A DNA stretch of 64,000 bases. It comes from Candidatus Fredericiella danica (GTDB lineage: Bacteria; Chloroflexota; Anaerolineae; Caldilineales; Caldilineaceae). The notes below the pieces were generated by a model. That model made no database searches. It saw nothing but the letters and a program-made list of their open reading frames with translations, and had not been told where the DNA came from. Of the stretch, positions 17,680-28,962 are shown one piece after another. Each line of letters begins with the position of its first letter. Position 1 is the stretch's first letter. The DNA is taken from assembly GCA_016713335.1 (NCBI GenBank), contig JADJPH010000035.1, positions 1 to 64,000 of the forward strand. Direction: 5' to 3'. Both the position numbers and the translations under genes were made by a program.

Positions 17680-19605
17680 TCACGATTGACCGAAGTCTAG
17701 CACGAAGCGGAAACGTCCGCTTTCGGCAGACCACATGGTGAAGTTGGTGCCCCAAAGGTTGTTGAAAAGTAAGACGTGCATGCCTTCTGTGAGGGGCGGC
17801 TGCCGGTTGTGAAGACGGAGCAGCGCCGGTTGTCCGGGGGCGACCAGGGGCGCATCGAGACTTGAGATTTTCAACTGGCCTTTGCGTCCCTGGTGCCGCA
17901 CGCCAGAATTCACCCCGTGCAGCCTTTGTTGCCGTCTGCGATGACCTCCAGCGGGGAGATCCAGTCGTCCAGTTTGTTGAGTGTCCATCCTTTGGGTTCG
18001 TTGACATTCGGCGAGAAGCCGTACCAGAGGGCTTCGGGGAGCCGGCATGCCGGCTTTTCGAACCATTGGAGGGTCATCTCAAGTTTTGGGCTGGCATGGA
18101 ACAGCGTGATTTCGACTGTGATCCGGCCAGGGCAGCCAAAGCGGCGATGGGCAGTGGGATCGCCGGCCAGGTCAAGCACAACCCGCGTGCCCTCGTCGTC
18201 AACGGTCTGGTGAATGTTTTGCAACTGCGGCAGCCAGAAGCCAGATTGGGCGTCGCTGTCTTCGATGCCAGGTTTGAGGAAGTCAGGGATTGCCCACCAG
18301 GCGATTGCTCTGTCCTTCTGTACATATTCCCGGTAGTAGCGGTCGTAGTCGGACTGACTGAAGCTTTGGTAGCGGAACAGGCCCAGGGGATGCCTGGGTG
18401 TTGCCCAATTGACATTTCGGGCGTGTTCCGCCAGGTGATTGATGGCGCCTGTGCTCGGATCGAAGCCGACTTCAAAGTGAGGCGATGAAAGGCGTGTACA
18501 GGGATCGGGACTTCCTGCATTCCGGTCGTTACCGGGCGAGGGGCAGCGTGGCGGCAACGGCTGCGTTTGCCTGTGGCCTGGGGGCCGTTGCCGAGGGCCT
18601 TGATCGCACTGCGGATGTAGCCGCGCTGTTCATCCCAAGAGGCTTCCATTTTCTGAAAACCGGGCTCGGATCGGGCGGTTGCAAAATCGGCTGGGTTCCA
18701 AGCTTGCCAGTCAGCGAGGTGCGTTTTCACGTCGAGGCCCCAGGTATGTTCGGGGACCACCAAAAGTTTGCGATGGAACGCATGCAACCTGGCGTCCTCG
18801 GAAGTGGCGTGGCCGCCGGCAAGCCAGGCCTTGCGCAGGCGGAGCAGTGCACGGTAGGCTGCCAACTTCTGCGGGTCTGAGCCGGCGCCGTGGATCCAGG
18901 TGTCGCCCAGTTCGGCGGTCACGACGGGCAGGTTGTTGCGCACCGAATATAGGGCTGCGGCAAACGCGTCCATGGTAGAGGCAACTGGTTCTGCCTGTGG
19001 CATCCGTTGGCGCAGCGCTGCGAAGACCTCCTGGATCTCCTCCGGCGATTGGGGGCCGAGGTTGTCGCCCGTGTGAGCGAAATAGATCGCCTCGTCCAAA
19101 CCCGGAACTTCCATCAAATCGCCGTAGGAGCCTTTGTGGTACATCACCATGACTTCGGCGCCGGATGGGTGGCGCCAAATAAAGACTGGGGGAACCGCAG
19201 GTGCGGTGGATGCCGCATTGACGCCGATGTGCAGGAATTGGATACCGGCTTCCGCCAGGAGTGGGATGATGGCACGTGTGTGGCCAGGGACATCCGTCAT
19301 TTTGGCGGCGATGGTATGGCGCCCATAGCGCCGGTCAAGTGACTGGAACAGGCTCAGACCGAAGCGGAAGAGATCGGCATCCATCAACTCGCTGTGGGTT
19401 GTGAAGGGGAGTCCGTGCCAGACAATATCGCCGGCGGCGATGGCGGCTTCCATTTCCGCGCGTGCGGTAGGTGTGGCTTGTTCCAGAAATTCATAGATCA
19501 GCCAGGCGCCGGTGGTCCAGACGAAGCGTTCGGGGCGGCCGGACTCGCGGAGGGTGCGGGCGACCCGCATGGCGTGTGCTTGCATCGCGGCGTGGGGTGA
19601 AGGAC
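17680..19605 (-). pseudogene. Glycoside-hydrolase-like (GH38-fold, DUF5054-type) gene, N-terminus missing and frameshifted
   Basis: The middle part has the hallmarks of a GH38-like/DUF5054 protein: FVWTTGAWLIYEFLEQA, IVWHGLPFTTHSELMD, AAKMTDVPGHTRAIIPLLAE and TGDNLGPQSPEEI. The C-terminal half (FEVGFDPSTGAINHL, WFEKPACRLPEALWYGF, NNLWGTNFTMW) continues in other frames, with breaks near 18485 and near 17915. The usual N-terminal THLDIGFT-type catalytic segment is absent: the reading begins inside the domain, directly after a DUF4177-like start on the same strand. That suggests a deletion or misjoin rather than just a base error. The substrate would be a carbohydrate, not further assignable. 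Confidence 0.65.
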
Positions 19606-19754
19606 ACGAGTTCCCAGCCGTGACCGCCAGCTTCATTCAGCACGGCATCGATGCCGTAGATCGTTTGATTGTGGAGACCGACTGCGGCTGCGTATTCGCC
19701 GCGGTGATCATCCCATTCAAGTTGAATGGAGCGGTATTCCCAGTTCATGTACAT
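19601..19754 (-). CDS. DUF4177-like N-terminal fragment fused out of frame to the GH38-like gene
   Basis: From ATG 19754 (GAGGAG 8 nt upstream) the frame reads MYMNWEYRSIQLEWDD and then IDAVLNEAGGHGWELVSFTP, the WEY...GWELVS pattern of DUF4177-like small proteins. About 50 residues in, the sequence becomes the out-of-frame GH38-like coding sequence, so the C-terminal end of this small protein is lost. A fuller DUF4177-like protein occurs at 26368-26772. Confidence 0.55.
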
Positions 19755-19785
19755 GAGTGGAACTCCTCTACTGAACTCGTGACTC

Positions 19786-21348
19786 TCATGGCGCGGGCGG
19801 ATGACGCACCAGACCGCCGGCCATGCCGTCCCAGATCCAGAAAGCTGTATCTACCGGCAAATCATTTGCCTTTTCTGTGATGGCGTTGGGGCCAGCCTGG
19901 ACCCATTCCGGGCCAAATGGCTTGTTGCAGAGCGCGTGCGCCTCTCCGTAGCCGGGCGCCTCGTCTTGGCGAATCGGGTCGGTCAACTGAATAACCGGTT
20001 CGGCGGCGCCGCCACTGCTCACGCGGATGGCGGCAAACTCGTTGACACAGAGTAAGGGGAGGGCTTCACCGGTGGATGGGTTGGCTTGCGGAGGTTCAAT
20101 CGCTGCAGTGGGCTGGACAATTGCGTTGGCCGGAGCAATGGCGACAAAAGTGGCCTGGTAAGCCGTGGTGGAGATTGGTTCAGTCGTTTCGGGGTACGGG
20201 GTGACCTGGGACAGCCGCAGTGTGTAGCCGCCGTGATCTATTTCCGGTTCCCCCAGTAGATTGCCTTGCTCGTCTGTGCTGCCACCAAGGACGTAGTTCG
20301 TGGCGCGTTGTTCTGAATTGGAGATGGTGATCCCAAGCATGACCTTGCCGGCTTGCACACACAGTACATTGGCCGGGCACCGTGAATCTTCGAGGATGGA
20401 ATCGAAGCGGACCCGCAGGACGTCCATGCCGATCGTTGCGGCATATCCCGGCGTCAGGTTGAATGGCTCACCTGGTTCAGCGTAGACGCCGCCGTTTGGC
20501 ATGCGTGGGCCCGGTTCCAGCACAAGCCGCACACGGTAATCCTCCGGTATGGCGCCTTCGTACGTTGGCTCCGTTACCGCGAGCAGGCGAATACCGACGC
20601 CATCCACCAGTTGCACAGACTGCAGCATGCCTGTATCGGGCAGGACCGCGCCCGTGTCATCCACCGTCGCCGTCAACGTGATCTGGCGTGTGGGCACGGT
20701 GTCCTCGATCCAGCCCAAATGGAGTGAGATGCGTGCGGTGCAGCCTTGTTCAGGTGGGCACGGTGTGTGTTCCACCTGTTCCACCTGGAGCACGACGGTG
20801 CGGCCAACCAGTGCGACCTGCTCGCCCTGTGCGAGTACGAATGGATCATCGGTGATGACGGAGATGCCGGCATCCGTGTCGGGCGCGGCTTCGGGGTCTT
20901 TGGTGGCGACTAGCGTGGCCTGGTAGTTTCCATATGGGATCTCTTGTTCGGCGGCCGGATAGGGTTGAACGTTCGTGACCTTGACGCAGTACGCACGGAC
21001 TTCGGGTCTGGACTCTGGGCCTGCTTCGATCACGGCGCCATCGCGCTCAGTGTAAACGGTAAAGACGGGATAGGTTGTCGAGTGATCATCGCGCCAGACA
21101 CTGATCTGAATCCGGACGGGTGCTGATTCTGTGCAGGTTGTGTCTTCCGGGCAGCGTTTGTCGTCGGCCCAGGGTTCGAGCCGGATGCGCACGGGTTCGC
21201 CTGCGAGTTTGATAGACTGGCTGGCTTTCAGTGTGAAGGGCTGGCCCAACGCGACGACGCCGGTTGGAATTGGCGGCAGCTCGAGCATCCAACATCCGGA
21301 TAGGATGAGGGGAAGGAACGCAAGAATCAAAAGGCGGAGGACGCGCAT
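19786..21348 (-). CDS. Lipoprotein with three repeated beta-rich domains
   Basis: 520 aa from ATG 21348 (GGGAG 7 nt upstream). The signal peptide MRVLRLLILAFLPLILSGC ends in a lipobox (LSGC), so it is membrane-anchored outside the cytoplasm. Three related domains of about 120 residues follow. Each starts G-[EQ]-[PQ]..., has a C-P-x-x-x-x-C cysteine pair (KRCPEDTTC, TPCPPEQGC, SRCPANVLC) and ends with a P-Y/T-P/E...Y-x-[AV]-x-[LF]-V strand. The short C-terminal region has more cysteines. The family is not recognised. The frame runs open far upstream into the G/C tract, which is an artefact. Confidence 0.75.
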   Translation of the reverse strand: MRVLRLLILAFLPLILSGCWMLELPPIPTGVVALGQPFTLKASQSIKLAGEPVRIRLEPWADDKRCPEDTTCTESAPVRIQISVWRDDHSTTYPVFTVYTERDGAVIEAGPESRPEVRAYCVKVTNVQPYPAAEQEIPYGNYQATLVATKDPEAAPDTDAGISVITDDPFVLAQGEQVALVGRTVVLQVEQVEHTPCPPEQGCTARISLHLGWIEDTVPTRQITLTATVDDTGAVLPDTGMLQSVQLVDGVGIRLLAVTEPTYEGAIPEDYRVRLVLEPGPRMPNGGVYAEPGEPFNLTPGYAATIGMDVLRVRFDSILEDSRCPANVLCVQAGKVMLGITISNSEQRATNYVLGGSTDEQGNLLGEPEIDHGGYTLRLSQVTPYPETTEPISTTAYQATFVAIAPANAIVQPTAAIEPPQANPSTGEALPLLCVNEFAAIRVSSGGAAEPVIQLTDPIRQDEAPGYGEAHALCNKPFGPEWVQAGPNAITEKANDLPVDTAFWIWDGMAGGLVRHPPAP

Positions 21349-21409
21349 TGCGAGGCTCCCGTGTTTGGAATGTGAAAGTTGCTTTAGAGATTCGGTAAGG
21401 GTAGCCGAG

Positions 21410-23890
<2,481 letters not shown>

Positions 23891-24021
23891 TCGAATGGCA
23901 GGGTAAGCGCGAAAGGTGCGTTGCACAGGCATGTGATATCGTTTAGGATCGAACGGGCGTTCTTGGCCGGGCGAATTTTCCGGGAAATGTATTTGTTCAC
24001 TTCAACGTGAGGATTTTCAAC

Positions 24022-24525
24022 ATGGCACACCCCTTGATCGATCAGCTTCGATTTACCCGTATTGAGTGGTTGCGCGCCCTGGAGGGCGTGACCGAGGAGG
24101 ACGCAGTCAAGCGACTGCTGCCGATGAACTCCATCAGTTGGATCGTGGGCCATCTGGCCTGGCAGGAGCAGCGCTACTGGCTGACCATTGCGCAGGGGCA
24201 GACCGTCGTGCCAGGGCTCACTGAACTGGTCGGCAATGGTCGTCCGGCGACAACACCGCCTTTGCAACAGATGATGGATGCCTGGCGAACGGTCACAGCA
24301 GCGTCTGATCCGTTCCTCGATGCAATCACGACCGAGAAGTTGCAGGAAGAGGTCACGATCCGAGGCTGGACGACAACGACTTATGGCTCGTTGCTGCTGC
24401 GGGTGATCTACCATTACTGGTATCACATTGGCGAGATCATGGCGATTCGCCAGCAGTTGGGGCAGCCGGGATTGCCGGATTTTGTGGGGGACATTGAGGC
24501 CGCGGCGCCGTATCGCGCGGAGTGA
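24022..24525 (+). CDS. DinB-family protein
   Basis: 167 aa four-helix-bundle protein. It has the DinB/YfiT-like pattern with His-rich helices: SWIVGHLAWQEQRYW in the second helix and LLLRVIYHYWYHIGEIMAIR at the end, which supply the typical three-His metal site. Family members include bacillithiol or mycothiol S-transferases and many of unknown role. ATG 24022 has GTGAGG about 9 nt upstream. It sits alone between two corrupted-looking stretches. Confidence 0.85.
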   Translation: MAHPLIDQLRFTRIEWLRALEGVTEEDAVKRLLPMNSISWIVGHLAWQEQRYWLTIAQGQTVVPGLTELVGNGRPATTPPLQQMMDAWRTVTAASDPFLDAITTEKLQEEVTIRGWTTTTYGSLLLRVIYHYWYHIGEIMAIRQQLGQPGLPDFVGDIEAAAPYRAE

Positions 24526-24717
24526 GGCGTAAAAAACCCCCAGGCGGAAAACAAACGGGAAAACCAACCCCCCCCCAGGGCGAAGACGGGGGAAACAAGG
24601 GAGATCGGGAGGAGAATTGAGGATGGCGGGGTGAGTTGGACGTTTCCTCCCGTCCTCCTCCCTGCGGGAGATTCTGTTCCTCAGCTTGATGCGAATGGGA
24701 GTGAGGGGTAATACACC
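24526..24717. other. Intergenic stretch with a second low-quality-looking patch
   Basis: 24530-24640 is dominated by A, C and G runs (AAAAAACCCCC, a C10 run, GGGGGAAACAAGGG) resembling the edges of the 21410-23890 tract. After it the sequence returns to normal before the stop of the permease gene. No gene or terminator is recognised. Confidence 0.5.
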
Positions 24718-25739
24718 CTACTCTGGTGCGTTGCCCAACAGGACTGCCAGCCAGCGGGAATGGGCGTAGGCGTCGAGGATGATCTTGATGGTGGCGGTGA
24801 TCGGGACCGACAGTACCATGCCGATCGGTCCCAACACCCAACCCCAGAAGATCAGAGAAACCAACACCACAAGGGGCGACAGTCCGATGCTCTTCCCCAT
24901 GACGCGGGGAAGATGAAGGAGCCGACGACAATGACGATGAGGGTATAGGCCGCGATCACGAGAAGCAGCTGGATGCTGGCGCCATATTGAATAAACGCGG
25001 TCAACACAGCCGGTATTGCCGCAAGAATCGGGCCAAAATTCGGGACGAAGTTAAGCAGGAAGGCGAGCACCCCCCACACGACGGCGAAATCGACCCGTAT
25101 TAACACCAGTGAAATCCAGACCAGGAAGCCAACCAGGACGCTTAGCAGCGTTTGCACAACGATGTAGCGGCGAATGGTTGCGGTGACGCCGTCGGCGTAA
25201 TTCACGGCGGAGGGGTGATCGCTGAAGGCGGCGTGCAGTTTTGCCCGCAGCGTCTCGGCTTCCATGACCATAAAGATGACATAGAATACGATCAGAAAGA
25301 GGCTGGTGATGAATGCACTCATGCCGTCAAGGACATAGTGCAGCAAATTGGCAGGATTCATTGCCGGGCTTATGATCGGTGAAGGCAGAATGCCGCCGAG
25401 ACCAATCTTGGCTTCGGCGCCGGCAAGTTGCTGTGGAAATTGCGCCTCCAATGTTGGCAAGTTTGATTCCAGTTCGTTCAGCGTTGCCGACAGCAAACTG
25501 CCAATCAAGAGCGCGCTGAGCACCAGGCTCAGCGCAACGATGCCAATGGCGGCCCACGACGGTAGACCGCGCTTTTTAAGCCACTCGAGTAAGGCCCAAA
25601 AGAGCACCGAAAACAGGACTGCCAGCAGGAAGGGTCCCAGGATGGCGGCCATGGCATGCATGGCAAAGATGACCGCGATCACCCCGACGGCAATCAACGA
25701 AATTCGAACGGGTGGTGTTAAATTTACATAATTTTGCAA
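24718..25739 (-). CDS. AI-2E family transporter / permease (one frameshift)
   Basis: About 340 aa after correction. It has the PF01594-type layout: two N-terminal helices, a soluble insert (LPTLEAQFPQQL), then four to five helices with LNFVPNFGPILAAIPAVLTA and the conserved end LVVLVSLIFWGWVLGPIGMV LSVP. The frame is lost near 24900, just after GSFIFP; the last 60 residues continue in another frame down to 24718. Members are inner-membrane proteins proposed to export autoinducer-2 or act as Na+/H+ antiporters, so the substrate is open. Confidence 0.8.
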
Positions 25740-25756
25740 GCGAAATCCTCTAGAAT

Positions 25757-26330
25757 CTACTCGTCATCATCGCGCACTTGTGCGAAGACCATCGTGTCGC
25801 GCAGCGCGCCGGTCAGGTGATGGCGCTCGTCGTGTCGTAGGATGCCTTCGAGTGTGTACCCTGCTCTGCGAGCAACGGCGGCGCTGCGTTCATTTTCGAC
25901 ATTGCAGCGGATCTCCACCCTCCGTGCGCCAAGGGTGTAGAACGCAAAGGCCGTAATTCCACTCACTGCTTCGGTCATCAGCCCCTGCCCACTGTATGAC
26001 GTGCGAATCCAGTAGCCGATTTCGAAGCGTGGCACGGACCAATCGATCCGGTGTAAGCCGCTGGCACCGATCAGTTCGCCGCTCGCGCGGTGGAAGAGCA
26101 ACAGCATGAGGTCGCTGCGCGCCATGAATTGGACATGGGCGTGGCGCATCACTTCCTCTTCAAGTTCCAGCGTTGGCGTCTCTTTTGCCCACGGCATCCA
26201 TGGGCGCAGTTCTGCAATCGATTCGACAACGGCGGCGTAGGGCCGCACCATCGCCGGGCTGCGGTGCGCGCAGCAAGAGGCGCTCTGTCTCAAAGTGATC
26301 CGGGAAGTCGCGGAGGATGGCTTTGTTCAT
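25757..26330 (-). CDS. RimJ/RimL-type GNAT acetyltransferase (one frameshift)
   Basis: About 190 aa. From ATG 26330 the frame reads MNKAILRDFPDHFETERLLL then RAPQPGDG, the usual start of RimJ/RimL acetyltransferases. It shifts near 26250 and continues MVRPYAAVVESIAELRPWMP. Later come the GNAT landmarks GASGLHRIDW, FEIGYWIRTSYSGQGLMTEA (acetyl-CoA loop) and VEIRCNVENERSAAVARRAG. Probable role: N-acetylation of a ribosomal-protein or other amino terminus. Prodigal-style calling would truncate it to start at 26293. Confidence 0.8.
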
Positions 26331-26367
26331 GGCAGGTTCACCGGCGAATTGAATGGCGGATTGGGCG

Positions 26368-26772
26368 TCAGAATTGGCGCTTGAAATAGGCGGTTTTTTC
26401 GTTGCGGTGTTCGTCGGTGATGCTGACGAGTTCCCAGCCGTCGGCGCCTACTGTCGTGAGATACTCGGTGATGACGGGGGCGGTCTTCCAGTCGCTGCGC
26501 TCGCGGCCGTTGACGGCGCGTGGGCGCCAACCGCGAAACTCGCGAAAGATGACTTCCATGTATTCCCATCTGGGCTGGGAAGGGGCTGGCGGATCTGGCG
26601 GCGCCTGCACCATGGCGGTGCGCTTTGCTGGGGCAGGCTTCGTCTTGGCTTTCGTCGCCCTGGGCTTGCGTTGCGGTGAAGGGGAAGCACGGACGGGCCG
26701 GTCATTTTCCGTAGGACTCGCGTCGTTGAAGATCTCATCGAGAATGTTGAGAGGCTCGTTTTGACTACTCAT
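26368..26772 (-). CDS. DUF4177-like protein with disordered N-terminus, coupled to ParA
   Basis: 134 aa. The first 65 residues are low-complexity and basic (RKPRATKAKTKPAPAKR), probably disordered. The C-terminal half carries the WEYMEVIFREF and GADGWELVSITDE pattern of DUF4177-like proteins and ends TAYFKRQF. Its ATG overlaps the parA stop by 8 bp (ATGAGTAG), so the two are translationally coupled. The basic tail could bind DNA or a polymer; that is inference. Confidence 0.6.
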   Translation of the reverse strand: MSSQNEPLNILDEIFNDASPTENDRPVRASPSPQRKPRATKAKTKPAPAKRTAMVQAPPDPPAPSQPRWEYMEVIFREFRGWRPRAVNGRERSDWKTAPVITEYLTTVGADGWELVSITDEHRNEKTAYFKRQF

Positions 26773-27508
26773 CTTTCAGGATCCTTTCTGTCAGCGCGAT
26801 GTAATCGTCTGCACCGGGGGAACTGGCTGCATACTCGAAAATGGTCTGACCGGCACCTGGTGCTTCAGAGAGGCGAACATTGTAGCGTATTGGTGTGCAT
26901 AATTCGTTCGCGTAAGTGTCGTTGAGTTGCTGAAGGATCATTTCGGACTTGCGCACCCGCCGATCCATAAAGGTGGGTACCACATAGTGCAACTGGAGTT
27001 CTTTGTGATAGCGTTGAATCGAGCGGAGGCTATGCGTAAAGTCCGATAGTCCTTCGAGCGCCATAGCTTCCAGCGCGACCGGTGCGAGTACTTCGCGCGC
27101 AAAAAATAAGGCGTTGACGGTGATCACGTCCCATCCCGGCGCCGTGTCGACGATGGCATAGTCATAGGCGCCGTCAAGTCCAACAAGCGCCTCGTCAACG
27201 GTGCGTTCGCCGCCGAACTCTTTGCGGTCGATTGTGCGCTTGAGAGAGGCAAGGGCGCGTCCACCGGGTAGGACCCACAAGCCTGGGCGCGCTTCGATGC
27301 TCACTTCATCGAGCGGCTTTTCGCCATTGATGACCTCAGCGATGCCTGACTTGGGTTGGATGCCAAGCATTTTTGCCACCTGGCCCTGCGTGTCCATGTC
27401 GATCAGGAGCACACGGCGACCCTGTTGGGCGAGCCCGGCAGCCAGGTTGACGGCGGTGGTGGTCTTTCCTACACCCCCCTTGGAGAGGGCGACTGCAATA
27501 CGACGCAT
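26765..27508 (-). CDS. ParA-family ATPase
   Basis: 247 aa MinD/ParA-type ATPase. The deviant Walker A KGGVGKTTTAVNLAAGLA follows directly after the start, then RRVLLIDMDTQG and a Walker B-like DYAIVDTAPGWD. The length fits the small ParA subgroup without an N-terminal HTH. ATG 27508 is chosen because the fold begins there and GGAGGG lies 9 nt upstream; the frame extends to 27610 without support. No ParB or parS is seen, and the coupled downstream gene is a DUF4177-like protein. It may therefore position a protein cargo rather than segregate DNA. Confidence 0.88.
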   Translation of the reverse strand: MRRIAVALSKGGVGKTTTAVNLAAGLAQQGRRVLLIDMDTQGQVAKMLGIQPKSGIAEVINGEKPLDEVSIEARPGLWVLPGGRALASLKRTIDRKEFGGERTVDEALVGLDGAYDYAIVDTAPGWDVITVNALFFAREVLAPVALEAMALEGLSDFTHSLRSIQRYHKELQLHYVVPTFMDRRVRKSEMILQQLNDTYANELCTPIRYNVRLSEAPGAGQTIFEYAASSPGADDYIALTERILKDE

Positions 27509-27687
27509 AGGTGTTTTCCCTCCGGGAACATTGTACACCGGGCAAGCGTCAGAACTGAAGCCATCAGGGTGGGGATCCTGACAACCTCTGGTTGCGGTCG
27601 TTTTTGGCAAGGAATGCCCGATGCGCTACCATTGGCGCCTGTGCAGAACCAATTTGATTTGATCTGCCAGAGAAATGGAAGAGAATT

Positions 27688-28536
27688 GTGAATGACACCG
27701 TTGAGACAACAACGCAGAACACGCTCATGAGGGAAGTTGAGCCATTCACCTCAGCGTCATTCCGCGCACATCCTCTGATGCGTTTACTCGTCCAAGCCAT
27801 GATGGTTGCCGCGCTGGCGGTCTTGTTGGCTGGTTGCGGGGGCGGTGAGGAAGAGCCGACGCGCACACCCGTGCCGACGTGGACGCCGACGGCGGCAGTG
27901 GCGGGTGCGCCTGCCCAGGCCGCTGCGCCGGCCGCACAGCCGGTGGCAGCCGCGCCTGAGGTGGGAACCCAGTTGGTGGACCCGGCGCAGGTGCAAGCGG
28001 TGGTGGCGACTGCAACGCCGACACCCCTCCCTACGGACACGCCGACCCCGCTCCCAACCGACACCGCGACGCCTACTGAGACGCCGACCGTGACGCCAAC
28101 GCCACTGCCAACCGATACACCGACGCCAGTCCCCACGCCGACGGCAACGGCGACGCCCAACTATACATTCGAATTAGAGTCGTCAGAGAAGTTTCCGACC
28201 GATACGCTGGCGCCGAACGTGGTGCGCGTCTATGCGTACGTCTATTCAGACGCCGAGTTTGGGCTGCCGGGCTATACGCTGAACGTGGTTCACAACGGTA
28301 CGCCATTGGTGATGGAAGAGGCGTCCGCAGGCGGGCTGCCCACGCTAACGCGTGAGGATGTCAGCCCGTACAGCCGTTTTACAAACCTGAGCGCGATCTT
28401 TGTTGAGCCGCAGCAGGGCGAATGGCGGATCCAGTTGGTGGACCCGCTCGGTGCGCCGGCAGGACCGGAGACGATGTTTGAGTTGACGGCGGAAGAAAAC
28501 AACCGGGAACTGTATGTGAGGTATCGGGAGAAATAG
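27688..28536 (+). CDS. Lipoprotein with PT-rich linker
   Basis: 282 aa from GTG 27688. A lipoprotein signal (MRLLVQAMMVAALAVLLAGC) begins at codon 31, so the true start may be ATG 27778. After the lipobox comes a Thr/Pro-rich wall-spanning linker of about 100 residues with PTDTP repeats. A C-terminal globular domain of about 110 residues follows (VVRVYAYVYSDAEFGLPGYT, RFTNLSAIFVEPQQGEWRIQ). No enzyme motif is visible. It is divergent from parA and convergent with the giant surface-protein gene. Confidence 0.7.
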   Translation: MNDTVETTTQNTLMREVEPFTSASFRAHPLMRLLVQAMMVAALAVLLAGCGGGEEEPTRTPVPTWTPTAAVAGAPAQAAAPAAQPVAAAPEVGTQLVDPAQVQAVVATATPTPLPTDTPTPLPTDTATPTETPTVTPTPLPTDTPTPVPTPTATATPNYTFELESSEKFPTDTLAPNVVRVYAYVYSDAEFGLPGYTLNVVHNGTPLVMEEASAGGLPTLTREDVSPYSRFTNLSAIFVEPQQGEWRIQLVDPLGAPAGPETMFELTAEENNRELYVRYREK

Positions 28537-28550
28537 GGGATCGCTTCAGC

Positions 28551-28935
28551 TTGGCCCCGAAGACCGAGGTCTCGGCTAGCCGCGCAAGTCCACCTGCGTG
28601 GACTGGGAGCCGGTTTGCATCAGCAGTCGGCGCAGGCCGACTTTAGCAGCTAGCCGGGGTTTCAACCTCCGGAGCCAAAGCTAGCCGCGCAAGTCCACCT
28701 GCGTGGACTGGGCGCCGCTTTGCATCAGCAGTCGGCGCAGGCCGACTTTAGCAGCTAGCCGGGGTTTCAACCTCCGGAGCCAAAGCCCCGGCCTCTGCCT
28801 TGGCCCCGAAGACCGAGGTCTCGGCTAGCCGCGCAAGTCCACCTGCGTGGACTGGGAGCATCGCCATTGCATCAGCAGTCGGCGCAGGCCGACTTTAGCA
28901 GCTAGCCGGGGTTTCAACCTCCGCCGAGCCAAACG
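28551..28935. repeat. Array of three composite REP-like units
   Basis: Three copies (28551-28680, 28681-28786, 28800-28935) of a 107-130 bp unit made of successive palindromes. These are AGTCCAC-CTGC-GTGGACT, AGTCGGC-GCAG-GCCGACT, and a CTAGCCGGGGTTTCAACCTC segment. The first and third copies also start with TTGGCCCCGAAGACCGAGGT and a CCGAG/CTCGG dyad. The array lies between the 3' ends of two convergent genes, the usual location for REP/BIME-like elements, and may act as a bidirectional terminator. Confidence 0.85.
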
Positions 28936-28962
28936 GACTGCTTTTTAGCGCTCATGCCGCCT

